Assembly: GCA_034007705.1 (NCBI GenBank)
Contig: JAVEQK010000002.1
Location: 124,001-188,000, forward strand
DNA from: UBA10518 sp022837185
Lineage (GTDB): Bacteria > Desulfobacterota > Desulfobulbia > Desulfobulbales > Desulfobulbaceae
Direction: 5' to 3'
Length of the DNA: 64,000 nucleotides
Position 1 is the stretch's first letter; every line of letters starts with the position of its first letter. Shown one piece after another: positions 41,406 through 49,473 of this stretch. The notes under the pieces are model-generated. The model saw nothing but the letters and a program-made list of their open reading frames with translations, had not been told where the DNA came from and searched no databases. Both the position numbers and the translations under genes were made by a program.

Positions 41406-41933
41406 ATGCAGTATGTCCACATCGGCGCTAAGATTGCGCGCCGGATTGCAGATCTGAACAATGACGGCAAAGCGGGGAGAGCGGTAGCCCGAAGGGCTTC
41501 CGCGGTCATCGAAAGTCTGGCGAGCGAGGGGGTCGGCAGTTATGTGGATGGTGCCTCCGGTTACACCCGATACGGTGAAAAACGCATCCGGAATTGCCGT
41601 AAATATGAACTGGGGTGCGGGTATCGCCTTGTTACCCTGCAGCGGGGCGTCAAGGTGTTCGTCGTTTTTCTGGGAACGCACGATGAATGCCAGCGCTGGC
41701 TGAAAAACCACCGCCGGCTGAAGGAATATTATGCCGGCAACGGGGACGTGTTCCGGATTATTGATGCAACTGAGCCTTCCGCAGATGGTATTGATGCCGG
41801 TCCAGAGGATTCGATAGAGGACCCTGAAGAGGAATTACTGGCAAAACTGACTGATCAGGATTTGCGCCGGGTGTTTCGCGGACTGGTTGAAGGAGCCCGA
41901 AAACGTTCCATGAAGACCCTGGATAATACGTAA
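41406..41933 (+). CDS. Conserved hypothetical protein with a RelE/ParE-toxin-like core
   Basis: A 175-residue protein. The middle (about residues 70-105; YELGCGYRLVTLQRGVKVFV then GTHDECQRWLKNHR) resembles the core strands of RelE/ParE-type toxins. The preceding helix contains RRASAVIESLASEGVG. The C-terminal 50 residues are acidic and then basic (ELLAKLTDQDLRRVF) and are not toxin-like. No antitoxin gene is recognisable next to it. It may be a domesticated RelE-like protein or simply unrelated. Base composition falls here relative to the reductase genes. Function unknown. Confidence 0.5.
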   Translation: MQYVHIGAKIARRIADLNNDGKAGRAVARRASAVIESLASEGVGSYVDGASGYTRYGEKRIRNCRKYELGCGYRLVTLQRGVKVFVVFLGTHDECQRWLKNHRRLKEYYAGNGDVFRIIDATEPSADGIDAGPEDSIEDPEEELLAKLTDQDLRRVFRGLVEGARKRSMKTLDNT

Positions 41934-41991
41934 AAGCGCACCAGAAGGCTCCGGGTGACATGGTGGGGCATTATCGAGGAATATCAATGTA

Positions 41992-42222
41992 ATGGCAAAA
42001 AATGTAAATTTCCTGTTTGTCTGCCCCGATGCCGGCAAGGTGTTTGAGAGCCGGGCGTTCAGCATCCTGGAAAACAGGGGGGTCGTCGTTGACGAAGGAG
42101 GCAGTAAAATACTCGATGCAAAGGTGGCGCTCGACGAGCCCTGCCCATTCTGCGGCCGGAAACATGTGTACCACGCCAGTGAATTGTTGTGCCCCTATAG
42201 AGAGTCAATGACAGGAAAATAA
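41992..42222 (+). CDS. Small Cys-rich hypothetical protein in the selenium locus
   Basis: A 76-residue cytoplasmic protein that I do not recognise. A beta-alpha start (NVNFLFVCPDAGKVFESRAF) is followed by a putative metal-binding half with CPFCGRKHVYHASELLCPY, in which the CxxC, two histidines and a last Cys could bind zinc. It is 15 nt upstream of the yedE remnant with the same orientation, so a link to selenium or to the reductase genes is inferred from position only. Confidence 0.55.
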   Translation: MAKNVNFLFVCPDAGKVFESRAFSILENRGVVVDEGGSKILDAKVALDEPCPFCGRKHVYHASELLCPYRESMTGK

Positions 42223-42237
42223 GCAAGGAGAAATTTG

Positions 42238-42528
42238 ATGAAGGGGAAAAATGTTTTTGCGACAAGATGGGGAATCATAGGGGTGGGGGCCTGCATAGGG
42301 ATCCTGGCGCCGTTGCTGCAGAAGCTTGGCAACCCGGGCAACATGGGTATTTGCGTGGCCTGTTTCGAGAGGGACATTGCCGGGGCGCTCGGCCTGCACC
42401 GGGCGGCGGTGGTCCAGTACATGCGGCCGGAAATTATCGGTTTTGTCCTGGGGTCGCTGGTGGCCGCGTATCTTTTCAAGGAGTACCGGCCCCGGGCCGG
42501 GTCTTATCCGGCGTGCTTACCTGCATGA
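42238..42528 (+). pseudogene. yedE: Truncated yedE (selenium-associated membrane protein), 5' end only
   Basis: The first about 88 residues match the N-terminus of YedE, the membrane protein tied to selenium metabolism: FATRWGIIGVGACIGILAPL, NPGNMGICVACFERDIAGAL and MRPEIIGFVLGSLVAAYLF. Full-length YedE is about 350-400 residues. The match ends after FKEYRPRAGS near 42503; the frame then reads YPACLPA and stops. The sequence beyond belongs to a different gene, so most of yedE has been deleted. An AAGGAG box precedes the ATG at 42238, so a short peptide with two membrane segments may still be made. Confidence 0.75.
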
Positions 42529-42883
42529 AAACGCCGCGGCCCATCTTGTGGTGAAGGGGCAACCCGATTATATTACCCCGGGCGATCAAGTGGTCGCCAC
42601 GGTGGATCAGCCCTCTTTTGACGCCATGGAAGCCATCGACGGCACGGGCGACACCCTGACCGGGCTGCTGACGGTATTGTGCACCACTAACTGCGACCTG
42701 ACCGAGGCGGCGGTTACAGCCGCCAGGGCCAACCGCTGGACCGGGTGGTTCGCCGATCCCGGTCCAGCCACCCAGATTATCGAGCTGATTGAAAAAATTC
42801 CAGGTGCCCAGGCAAAGGCGATGGATCAGGACCAAAACGTAGAAGGAGAAGACCCATGGGGGAGGCCGGAAAACCCAGGCTGA
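42503..42883 (+). pseudogene. 3' remnant of a YjeF-type (ribokinase-fold) sugar kinase
   Basis: In the frame from about 42503 the translation reads LHENAAAHLVVKGQPDYITP, then DAMEAIDGTGDTLTGLLTVL. AHLVVKGxPD and GTGDTLTGLL match the ATP-site half of NAD(P)HX-dehydratase/YjeF-like kinases, where the GxGD aspartate is catalytic. The N-terminal two thirds are missing and there is no start. Such kinase-like genes occur between yedE and selD in related selenium loci (from memory, not checked). The stop at 42881-42883 lies inside selD. Confidence 0.65.
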
Positions 42884-43905
42884 CTGAAACAGTAACCGGT
42901 TCAGGCTGAGCGTCCAAGCTGCCTCCAGGGGACCTGGACAGAGCATTGTGCGGTTTGGTGTTTCCAACCGACGAAAATGTCCTTATCGGACTGGATCGGG
43001 CGGACGACGCCGGGGTGTATCGCATTACCGATGATATCGCGCTGATTCAGACGGTGGATTTTTTCACGCCCATCGTTGACGACCCTTACTGGTTCGGGCA
43101 GATTGCCGCCGCCAATGCCCTGAGCGATGTCTATGCCATGGGCGGAATCCCGAAAACCGCCATGAACCTGGTTGCCTTTCCGACCGGGGAAATGGAGCTG
43201 ACGGTCCTGCGGCAAATTATTCAGGGCGGTATAGACAAGCTCAAAGAAGCCGAGGTGGTTCTTATCGGCGGCCACAGCATCGTCGACAAGGAACTCAAGT
43301 ACGGCCTGTCCGTGACCGGGATCATTCATCCCGCAAAAGTACTGGCCAAAAAAAACCTGCGGCCCGGAGACTCACTGGTGCTGACCAAGGCGCTGGGCAC
43401 GGGCATCATCAATACCGCCATCAAGGCAGGATTGGCGTCCGCAGAGCTGACGGACAGGGTAACCGGGCTGATGGCGGAGCTGAACCGTGACGCGGCCCGG
43501 ATCATGGGGGACTTTAATGTCGGCGCCTGCACGGATGTAACCGGCTTCGGCCTGCTGGGACATCTTGCCGAAATGGTCTGCGGCTCAGGCACGAGCGTCC
43601 GGGTCGAATCCGCGAAAGTTCCGGTCATTGCCGAGGCCCTGGAATTTGCGAATATGGGGTTTGTTCCCGCCGGGGCCTACAAAAATAAAGAGTTCCGTGA
43701 AAAAATGATCGCCTGTGCCGAAACCGTGCCCCGTGCCCTGCAGGACGTGCTTGTCGATCCCCAGACATCGGGTGGGCTGCTCATCAGCGTCAGGGGATCA
43801 CTGGCCGCCGCCCTGGTCTGCGCCTTGCAAGCCGGAGGCATTGCCGAGGCCGCTGTGATCGGTGCAGTTTCCGCCGATCCGGCAGAAAAAATATCAGTGG
43901 TGTAA
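42856..43905 (+). CDS. selD: Selenide, water dikinase, itself a selenoprotein (in-frame UGA)
   Basis: SelD makes selenophosphate from selenide and ATP, the donor for selenocysteine and selenouridine. From the ATG at 42856 (AGAAGGAGAAG upstream) the protein begins MGEAGKPRLTETVTGSG, then TGA at 42907-42909, then ASKLPPGDL. This is the SelD active-site loop (normally Cys or Sec before a conserved Lys), so the TGA is read as selenocysteine, giving 349 residues. Later motifs are typical: TVDFFTPIVDDPYWFGQIAA, SDVYAMGG, GGHSI, TKALGTG, CTDVTGFGLLGH and DPQTSGGLL. A SECIS-like hairpin follows the UGA. A start after the UGA would remove the catalytic loop. Confidence 0.95.
42924..42938 (+). promoter_or_regulatory. 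Candidate bacterial SECIS hairpin of selD
   Basis: TCCAGG (42924-42929) pairs perfectly with CCTGGA (42933-42938) around a GGA loop. The loop starts 20 nt after the UGA at 42907-42909, and begins with G, as bacterial SECIS elements do. Pairing was done by eye. Confidence 0.65.
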
Positions 43906-43999
43906 AAGGCTTCATGGGAAACAGTTCGTTGATCTTTCCTGCCCCCTCTTTGGACGGCGATTGTTCCGTCTTGAAACACGTAATGAGAACGGAGGAGTT

Positions 44000-44623
44000 G
44001 TGAGCCTGAAGGAAATCGATGCCCGCGGCCTGGCCTGTCCGGCGCCAGTGCTGCAGACAAAGGCAGCCCTGCAGGAGGAAGCCTGGCAGGGCATTAAAAT
44101 TGTGGTCGACAATGCCGCCTCCCAGCAGAACGTCCAGCGCTTCCTGGAATCCCAGGGGTATCAGACGAGCCTTGAACAGAGTGGGGGGGACTATCTGGTC
44201 ATCGGGACCTGTGTTGCCGCGCCGGCAGACCGATCGGGGCTGTCCTCTGAACCAAAGGAGGCTGGACTGTCATCGGGAGACAGTGGGAAAAAGATCATGG
44301 TCCTGTGCGCCACCGACCGCATGGGATTCGGCGACGACGAGCTGGGCCTGAAGCTGATGATCAGTTTCGTGCGCACCCTCAAGGAAATGGGCAGCGAACT
44401 GTGGCGGCTGGTCTTTGTGAATAACGGCGTCAAGCTGACCATTGACGGCTCCGAGGTCATTGCTGATCTCAAGGATTACGAGAAAGCAGGCCTGAAGATC
44501 CTGGTCTGCGGCACCTGTCTGACCTATTTCGACCTCCTGGAGAGAAAACAGGTCGGCGAGACCACCAACATGCTGGATATCGTGACCGCCATGGAACTGG
44601 CCGACAAGGTGATCAGCATCTGA
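44000..44623 (+). CDS. yedF: Sulfurtransferase-like selenium metabolism protein YedF
   Basis: A 207-residue two-domain protein. The N-terminal TusA/SirA-like domain has DARGLACPAPVLQTK (CPxP motif, residues about 7-21). After an acidic linker, the C-terminal DsrE-like domain begins IMVLCATDRMGFGDDELG and contains LVCGTCLTYFDLLERKQVG. YedF proteins mark genomes that use selenium and may handle a persulfide or perselenide. It starts at GTG 44000 with a GGAGGAG box; the longer frame is not supported. It follows selD by 94 nt. Confidence 0.9.
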   Translation: MSLKEIDARGLACPAPVLQTKAALQEEAWQGIKIVVDNAASQQNVQRFLESQGYQTSLEQSGGDYLVIGTCVAAPADRSGLSSEPKEAGLSSGDSGKKIMVLCATDRMGFGDDELGLKLMISFVRTLKEMGSELWRLVFVNNGVKLTIDGSEVIADLKDYEKAGLKILVCGTCLTYFDLLERKQVGETTNMLDIVTAMELADKVISI

Positions 44624-44673
44624 TGCATTGGATGCAGGGCGATTCCGTGTTCGGGTGATTCCCAACTGATCCC

Positions 44674-45909
44674 ATGCGCATACTCCACCTCCTGAGTCAA
44701 CGGCCGGAATGCACCGGCAGCGGCATCTACCTGCAGAACATCATCTGCGAGGCCGCGGCCGCGGGACACGAGAACTTTCTTGTTGCCGGCATTCCGCTCA
44801 ACACTCCGCCCCGGCTTTCCTGCCTTGACGAGGATCATTGCTCCTATGTCACCTTCGACGGCGGCGACCTGCCGTTTCCCGTCCCGGGGATGAGCGACGT
44901 GATGCCGTATGCCAGCAGCCGGTTCCGTGACTTGGGAGCCGGGGAGATCGAGGCGTACCGCGCTGCCTTTGCCCGCCTGATACGGCAGGCGGTGGAAACC
45001 TTCCGGCCGGAGATGATCCACACCCACCACCTGTGGCTGATGAGCAGCCTGGCCAGACAACTGCTGCCGGATCTCCCCATGGTCGTGACCTGCCATTCGA
45101 CCGATCTGCGCCAGTACCTTAACTGTCCTCACCTGCGGCCGATGGTGGAGGAGCCGTGCCGGGCCATGGATCTGGTCATGGCGCTCAGTGCGCACCAAGC
45201 CGAACAGATCGCCGGCCTCTATCGGATTTCGGAAGGTCGCATAAGGGTGGTGGGCGGCGGCTATGACGATGTCCTATTTTTTTGGGGGGAGAAGGAACCG
45301 GCCCCTCCGGTCCACATTCTCTACGCGGGCAAGCTGAGCCGCGCCAAGGGTGTCGTCTGGCTGCTCCGCGCTTTGATAAGGTTGGACGATCCGTCCGTTC
45401 ATCTGCACCTGGTCGGCAGCGGCAGCGGGGAGGAGGCGGCTGAATGCGAAGCCCTGGCCGGGCGGCTGGCAGGGCGGGTCACCCTCCACGGCCGGCAGCC
45501 CCAGGAGCAGTTGGCCGCGCTGTTGCGCAAGAGCCATCTCTTTGTTCTGCCCTCTTTCTATGAAGGATTGCCACTGGTCCTGCTGGAGGCCCTGGCCTCC
45601 GGCTGCCGGGTGATGGCCACCGACCTGCCCGGCTGCCGTGAATTGCTGGGCGCAGGCGACCCGGATCTGGTCAAACTTCTGCCCCTACCGCCGCTCAAGG
45701 GGGTGGATACCTCCTTCCCTGAAGACGAGCCCGGGCTGGAAGCCTTGCTGGCTGAATGCCTTGCGCGCCAGGTCCGGCGGATCATGGCGTCTCCTGCTCC
45801 GGATCAGGATGCGGCCGCCCGGCTTACATCTCCCTGCAACTGGGGGGAGGTCTTTGCCAGGGTCGCCGCTGTCTACGAGGAAGTCCTCCCGGCGCACGGG
45901 CCGAAATAG
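44674..45909 (+). CDS. Family 4 glycosyltransferase (GT-B fold)
   Basis: A 411-residue retaining glycosyltransferase. The N-terminal lobe starts MRILHLLSQRPECTGSGIYL, the second lobe starts HILYAGKLSRAKGVVWLLRA (nucleotide-sugar-binding strand-loop), and the GT4 EX7E motif lies in SFYEGLPLVLLEALASGC near residue 292. Donor and acceptor are unknown. It follows yedF by 50 nt but belongs functionally to the following envelope genes. Its 3' end overlaps that of the convergent deacetylase-like gene by 37 nt. Confidence 0.88.
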   Translation: MRILHLLSQRPECTGSGIYLQNIICEAAAAGHENFLVAGIPLNTPPRLSCLDEDHCSYVTFDGGDLPFPVPGMSDVMPYASSRFRDLGAGEIEAYRAAFARLIRQAVETFRPEMIHTHHLWLMSSLARQLLPDLPMVVTCHSTDLRQYLNCPHLRPMVEEPCRAMDLVMALSAHQAEQIAGLYRISEGRIRVVGGGYDDVLFFWGEKEPAPPVHILYAGKLSRAKGVVWLLRALIRLDDPSVHLHLVGSGSGEEAAECEALAGRLAGRVTLHGRQPQEQLAALLRKSHLFVLPSFYEGLPLVLLEALASGCRVMATDLPGCRELLGAGDPDLVKLLPLPPLKGVDTSFPEDEPGLEALLAECLARQVRRIMASPAPDQDAAARLTSPCNWGEVFARVAAVYEEVLPAHGPK

Positions 45910-47069
45910 AGTTGCTTTTGGCCCGGACTAGGCTGGATTGCGTACAGGGTTATGCCGTCTCCCTGCAACCGGGAGGAAACGATCTTTCCTCCCCGGACCT
46001 CCCATGCCCGGCTGTGTCGATCGCGGACCTTGACATACAGCGGGCCGGACAGGGCGGCCAGATCCGGCAGCCGCCCGCGGTCGATCTCCACCCCGGCCCC
46101 ATGGACACGGACTTCGGCCAGGCAGTGATGGCAGTACTGGGTCCAGCAGGCGCCCGTATCGGGGGCCAGGAAGGTTTCCAGCTCGTTGGCCCTGGCCAGC
46201 AGAAGATCACCCCACGGCGCAATGACCTCTTCGTTCCGCTCAGGGTCCTGGTGGAGGAGATTGCTCCAGTGCAGGCTGACAACGGGTCCGTTGAGTGACA
46301 GGGGCGGTGCCGCACTGACACGGTGCCAGGGAACCGCCGCTTCCCCCCGTTCGATCAGCACCACTCCGCACTCCCAGGTCAGCCCCTCATAGAGCGGCGG
46401 AGCGTACTGCCTGGCCCGGGAAAAGATGGTGCACAGGTAGCGGACGCCGAAGCGGCTAAGGATCGCCTGCATCGAAGCCTCGCCGTTGCCGAAGCTGTGG
46501 TGCAGGGCCGGGGGGACGAACGATTGCGGAAACGGCCCGAGCCCATGCTGCTCCAGCAGGAGGCCAAAGGCCTCCAGGTGCCTGCGGACAACGTCGGGCG
46601 GCCGCATGATCCCGGCGCCGTCATGGAACTCGGCACGCTGCATGTTTCCTTTCTCCCAGTATTCGTGCCCGACCCCGTGCAGGCCTATTTCCAGATGCTG
46701 CCGGTGCCGGCGCAGGAAATCGGCCGTTTCCTCGAGCCATGGGCCGCGGTTGCTCGTATTGTTCCATTGCCCGCCCATCCAGGTGGCCGAAGGGACCTGC
46801 CGCAGCATGTCCGTGCGATCCCATTCACAGAGGACCATGGCCAACTGGATCCGCATGGACATCCGTTGGGCGAGGGAGGCCAACACCTGGTAGTCGGCCA
46901 GGCAATGGCGTCTGGTCATACCGGTGCGATAGGGCTCGTTGTGGGCGGAACCGTCCCGGCCCTGCCACCAGCCGACGTCTTCGACCACCATGAAGAGCGG
47001 CATGGGCAGGGCGATCTCGAAGTCATCATGGCGGAGTGAGGGCGGATTCATGGCCATCAGGCTGCTCAC
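45873..47069 (-). CDS. Polysaccharide-deacetylase-like protein
   Basis: A 398-residue protein that resembles NodB/DUF2334-type carbohydrate esterases in part: PLFMVVEDVGWWQG near the N-terminus, where the Glu-Asp pair replaces the usual DD, and LEIGLHGVGHEYWE near residue 130, a metal-binding HxxxH-like motif. The C-terminal half (SLHWSNLL, VRVHGAGVEIDRG) is not recognised and may bind carbohydrate. No signal peptide is seen. It starts at GTG 47069, overlapping the FemAB-like stop by 4 nt, which fixes the start and indicates coupling. Confidence 0.6.
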   Translation of the reverse strand: MSSLMAMNPPSLRHDDFEIALPMPLFMVVEDVGWWQGRDGSAHNEPYRTGMTRRHCLADYQVLASLAQRMSMRIQLAMVLCEWDRTDMLRQVPSATWMGGQWNNTSNRGPWLEETADFLRRHRQHLEIGLHGVGHEYWEKGNMQRAEFHDGAGIMRPPDVVRRHLEAFGLLLEQHGLGPFPQSFVPPALHHSFGNGEASMQAILSRFGVRYLCTIFSRARQYAPPLYEGLTWECGVVLIERGEAAVPWHRVSAAPPLSLNGPVVSLHWSNLLHQDPERNEEVIAPWGDLLLARANELETFLAPDTGACWTQYCHHCLAEVRVHGAGVEIDRGRLPDLAALSGPLYVKVRDRHSRAWEVRGGKIVSSRLQGDGITLYAIQPSPGQKQLYFGPCAGRTSS

Positions 47070-48145
47070 AGGCTGATAAAGCGCCGGAGCTCGGGCCCCA
47101 GTTCCCGGGAGAGGGCCAGGTTAAGGCTTTTCCACGACTCAATGACCAGGGTTTCCCGCTGGGGCAGCCAGGGTTCGGCGGTGCGGGAGAAGACATGCCA
47201 GGTCAGCGGCCGCATTTTCGCTCCCCATTGCAGTTTGAAGGCACAGGTTGAGGCTCCGGGCGAGGAACGCCCAAAATCAAAAAAACGCAGACCCTGTCCG
47301 CAGGCATGGGAAAGCATCTCCCAGTAGAGCAGCATGTTGGGGCACAGGGGCCGGAAGGAACGAAGCGAAGAGGCCCACGGATTATAGAGGGTTTCGCCGA
47401 ACCTGAACACCAGGGCGGCGGCCAGAGGCTGCTTCTTCCGCTCCACCAGGATGATCCGGGCCTGCCCGGGAAAGTGATGGAAAATTTCGGTAAACAGGCG
47501 TCTGGAGTGAACCGGCGAGCCAAGATCCCGCATGTTCCGGGAAAAAACGGCGTAAAAATCATCCAGGAGCCCCCGGCCGCCGATCCTGCCGGCACAATCG
47601 CACCGGCGGGCCTTGCGGATCTGGTTGCGTACCTTGGCCGGCAGCAGCCCCCACAGGGTCTCGGCCGAGGGCGGGAGGCTGCGGCGCAATCCGACCTTGA
47701 AGCCGTGAGCTTGGTAGGTGAGCCCCGGAGCCAGTGCTTCCAGCTCTTCCTGGGCGAGCAAAGGGCCGGGCCGATCCTGGCGAATTTCCAGGTGGGCGGC
47801 ATTGACCTCGGCGGTCAGTTCCAGGGCCGCGGCCAGCAGGCTCCTCTCCGTCGCTGGATCGTCGGCCAGCAGGCCGGCGTTGTCGAAAAAAGGGAGGGAG
47901 ATCAGCCGGCCTTTCCTGTCCGGGCTGTGAAAAAGGAAGAGGGGCAGGAGGCCGCGGACAGGGGAATCAGGCTCGGATGAACTCCCCGGCACGGCCAGGT
48001 ACCAGGGGATATGTCCATAGGTGGAGGCAATAATCTGCCGCCAGCCCCGGAGATGATAGGGACAGGCCCCGGGGTGGCGCAGGACATAGCGGTCCCAGGT
48101 CGCCCCATCAATATCGCGGCATGGCTCCGGATTATTGCCAATCAT
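47066..48145 (-). CDS. FemAB-like GNAT acyltransferase
   Basis: A 359-residue protein of the FemAB/BioF2-like double-GNAT class. It has YHLRGWRQIIASTYGHIPWYL near the N-terminus, LPFFDNAGLLAD, the KVRNQIRKARR motif near residue 175, LGSPVHSRRLF, and YNPWASSLRSFRPLCPNMLLYWE with a FDFGRSSPGASTCAFKLQWG segment at the end. This pattern is typical of the family associated with exopolysaccharide and PEP-CTERM/exosortase loci; no exosortase is in the window. It may add an acyl or aminoacyl group to an envelope glycan. Confidence 0.8.
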   Translation of the reverse strand: MIGNNPEPCRDIDGATWDRYVLRHPGACPYHLRGWRQIIASTYGHIPWYLAVPGSSSEPDSPVRGLLPLFLFHSPDRKGRLISLPFFDNAGLLADDPATERSLLAAALELTAEVNAAHLEIRQDRPGPLLAQEELEALAPGLTYQAHGFKVGLRRSLPPSAETLWGLLPAKVRNQIRKARRCDCAGRIGGRGLLDDFYAVFSRNMRDLGSPVHSRRLFTEIFHHFPGQARIILVERKKQPLAAALVFRFGETLYNPWASSLRSFRPLCPNMLLYWEMLSHACGQGLRFFDFGRSSPGASTCAFKLQWGAKMRPLTWHVFSRTAEPWLPQRETLVIESWKSLNLALSRELGPELRRFISL

Positions 48146-48215
48146 CCCTGTCCAGGCGGCAACGCTTTTTTTCTATCACTCTGAGCCTGAACCGTCTTCC
48201 GCACCATTTCGGCGG

Positions 48216-49085
48216 TCAGCGGCTGACTGGGATGGCAATGGCGCCGATGTCGTCGTGATTTTTGAATCGCGGATAGGTGTGGCAGGCCGGATCTTCCCGC
48301 TCCACCCGCCGGACAAGGTCCCGAATGGCGCGCAGCCCGCCCCGCCGGTAGAGGCCGGCAAAGGCGGCGAGATCTTCGTCTTCTTCAGGATCGCTGCGGG
48401 GCAGGGCGAGCCCATCGGTATAGAGGAGGATGTCGCTGATTCCCTCCAGAGCCTCCCTGCCGTTGTTCACGAAATGCATCGCCGCCTCTTCCCCGTTGAG
48501 GACGCCGTAATGAATATTCATTCCCAGGCGGACGCTGAGGATCTGATCGGCCAGCACCTCGCTGATGCGCTCGCCATTCTTCGGGGTCAGCCCCTTCCAG
48601 AGGCAGAGCGTCTCGATATCATGGCCGGGGGAATCTTCCAGCAACCGGTGCGATCCGTCACGGTACAGGACAAGAATCTGACAGTCGCCGATCTGGCACC
48701 ATTCGAAGTGATCGTCATGCAGGCGGACCACCGCGGCGCTGGTGGACCAGAGATTTTTTTTCTGGTCAAGGTCCACCTTCAGCTCCTCCATGCCCTTCTT
48801 GATCGAGCGGTTGGCCCGCCCGGCGAGATCGAGCAGTGAAGAACCGTTGCGGCGAAAAGCCAGGGCCGCCGATTCGGCGGCGAGCATGCCGCCGGTGCGG
48901 CCGCCGGTGAAGGTATCCCTGTTCAGGCTGGTGGCGCCGTCAAACACGCCGAACATGTTCCCCCCCTGGAGGAGGACGTCCTCATTGAGGCTGCCGCTCC
49001 CCTGTTCCAGAAGAGACTCGACAGGGGGGAGGGGGAGGGAGTTGTGAACCCGGCAGGCGGAAAGGGTGTTTGGCGGCTGGGGCAT
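48216..49085 (-). CDS. PP2C-like protein phosphatase
   Basis: A 289-residue cytoplasmic protein with the PP2C fold: NEDVLLQGGNMFGVFDGATSL near residues 34-55 (metal-binding Asp residues), GGRTGGMLAAE, WCQIGDCQILVLYRDG near 130, DILLYTDGLALP near 220 and NHDDIGAIAI near 278. The core DG motif is FDGATS rather than the common DGHGG, a variation found in bacterial PP2C proteins. It may dephosphorylate serine or threonine in an unidentified partner; no kinase gene is nearby. It lies 70 nt upstream of the FemAB-like gene. Confidence 0.8.
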   Translation of the reverse strand: MPQPPNTLSACRVHNSLPLPPVESLLEQGSGSLNEDVLLQGGNMFGVFDGATSLNRDTFTGGRTGGMLAAESAALAFRRNGSSLLDLAGRANRSIKKGMEELKVDLDQKKNLWSTSAAVVRLHDDHFEWCQIGDCQILVLYRDGSHRLLEDSPGHDIETLCLWKGLTPKNGERISEVLADQILSVRLGMNIHYGVLNGEEAAMHFVNNGREALEGISDILLYTDGLALPRSDPEEDEDLAAFAGLYRRGGLRAIRDLVRRVEREDPACHTYPRFKNHDDIGAIAIPVSR

Positions 49086-49473
49086 GACGGACTCGGTGAA
49101 AAAGGTTTTTTTGCGTCCCGGATTTCCGGGGGCGATTGCCTTGGCTCATCTGCGGGTTGTACCCGGGTGAAGGAACTGGTCGGCCCCGGGGCTGTTGAAC
49201 TGCTTTTATGATAATCAACACCACTGATAAAGCAAATAGATAATTCCGATTGATATGCTCTCGGCCATCAGTTTGAGCGGGGGAGAGAGACTTCCGACAA
49301 CCGAAAGGAATAGCAACGGGCCTTTGAATAGATTTTATCTATTTGATAAATCAATTATTCTTATGCTATGTTTGAAAAAATAGGGAAGCTTAGCCGGTCT
49401 TTCGATCTGTATAATGCATTGCATCCCTAACGTGCAATGAAGCAGTTGAATGCATTCTGTATGGAGGACGTTC
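49086..49473. other. 388-nt divergent gap, AT-rich, no gene seen
   Basis: Between the PP2C gene and the transglutaminase-like gene. The part from about 49200 is distinctly AT-rich. It contains the promoter candidate at 49343-49372, whose -35 region is embedded in an inverted repeat, TTGAT (49343-49347) and ATCAA (49350-49354). I found no open frame of interest. Confidence 0.5.
49343..49372 (+). promoter_or_regulatory. Candidate sigma70 promoter for the transglutaminase-like gene
   Basis: TTGATA (49343-49348) and TATGTT (49367-49372) are 18 bp apart, about 100 nt before the start codon. The TTGAT/ATCAA inverted repeat covers the -35 box and could be a repressor site, although its 2-nt spacer does not fit FNR. 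Confidence 0.45.

Noticed and set aside
41406..42222. A toxin-antitoxin pair
   Set aside because: The first protein has a RelE-like core, but the second is a Cys/His putative metal-binding protein with no antitoxin DNA-binding motif, so a pair cannot be supported.
49343..49354. FNR-type site TTGAT/ATCAA
   Set aside because: The half-sites are perfect but separated by 2 nt instead of the 4 nt required for FNR, so I recorded it only as an inverted repeat.
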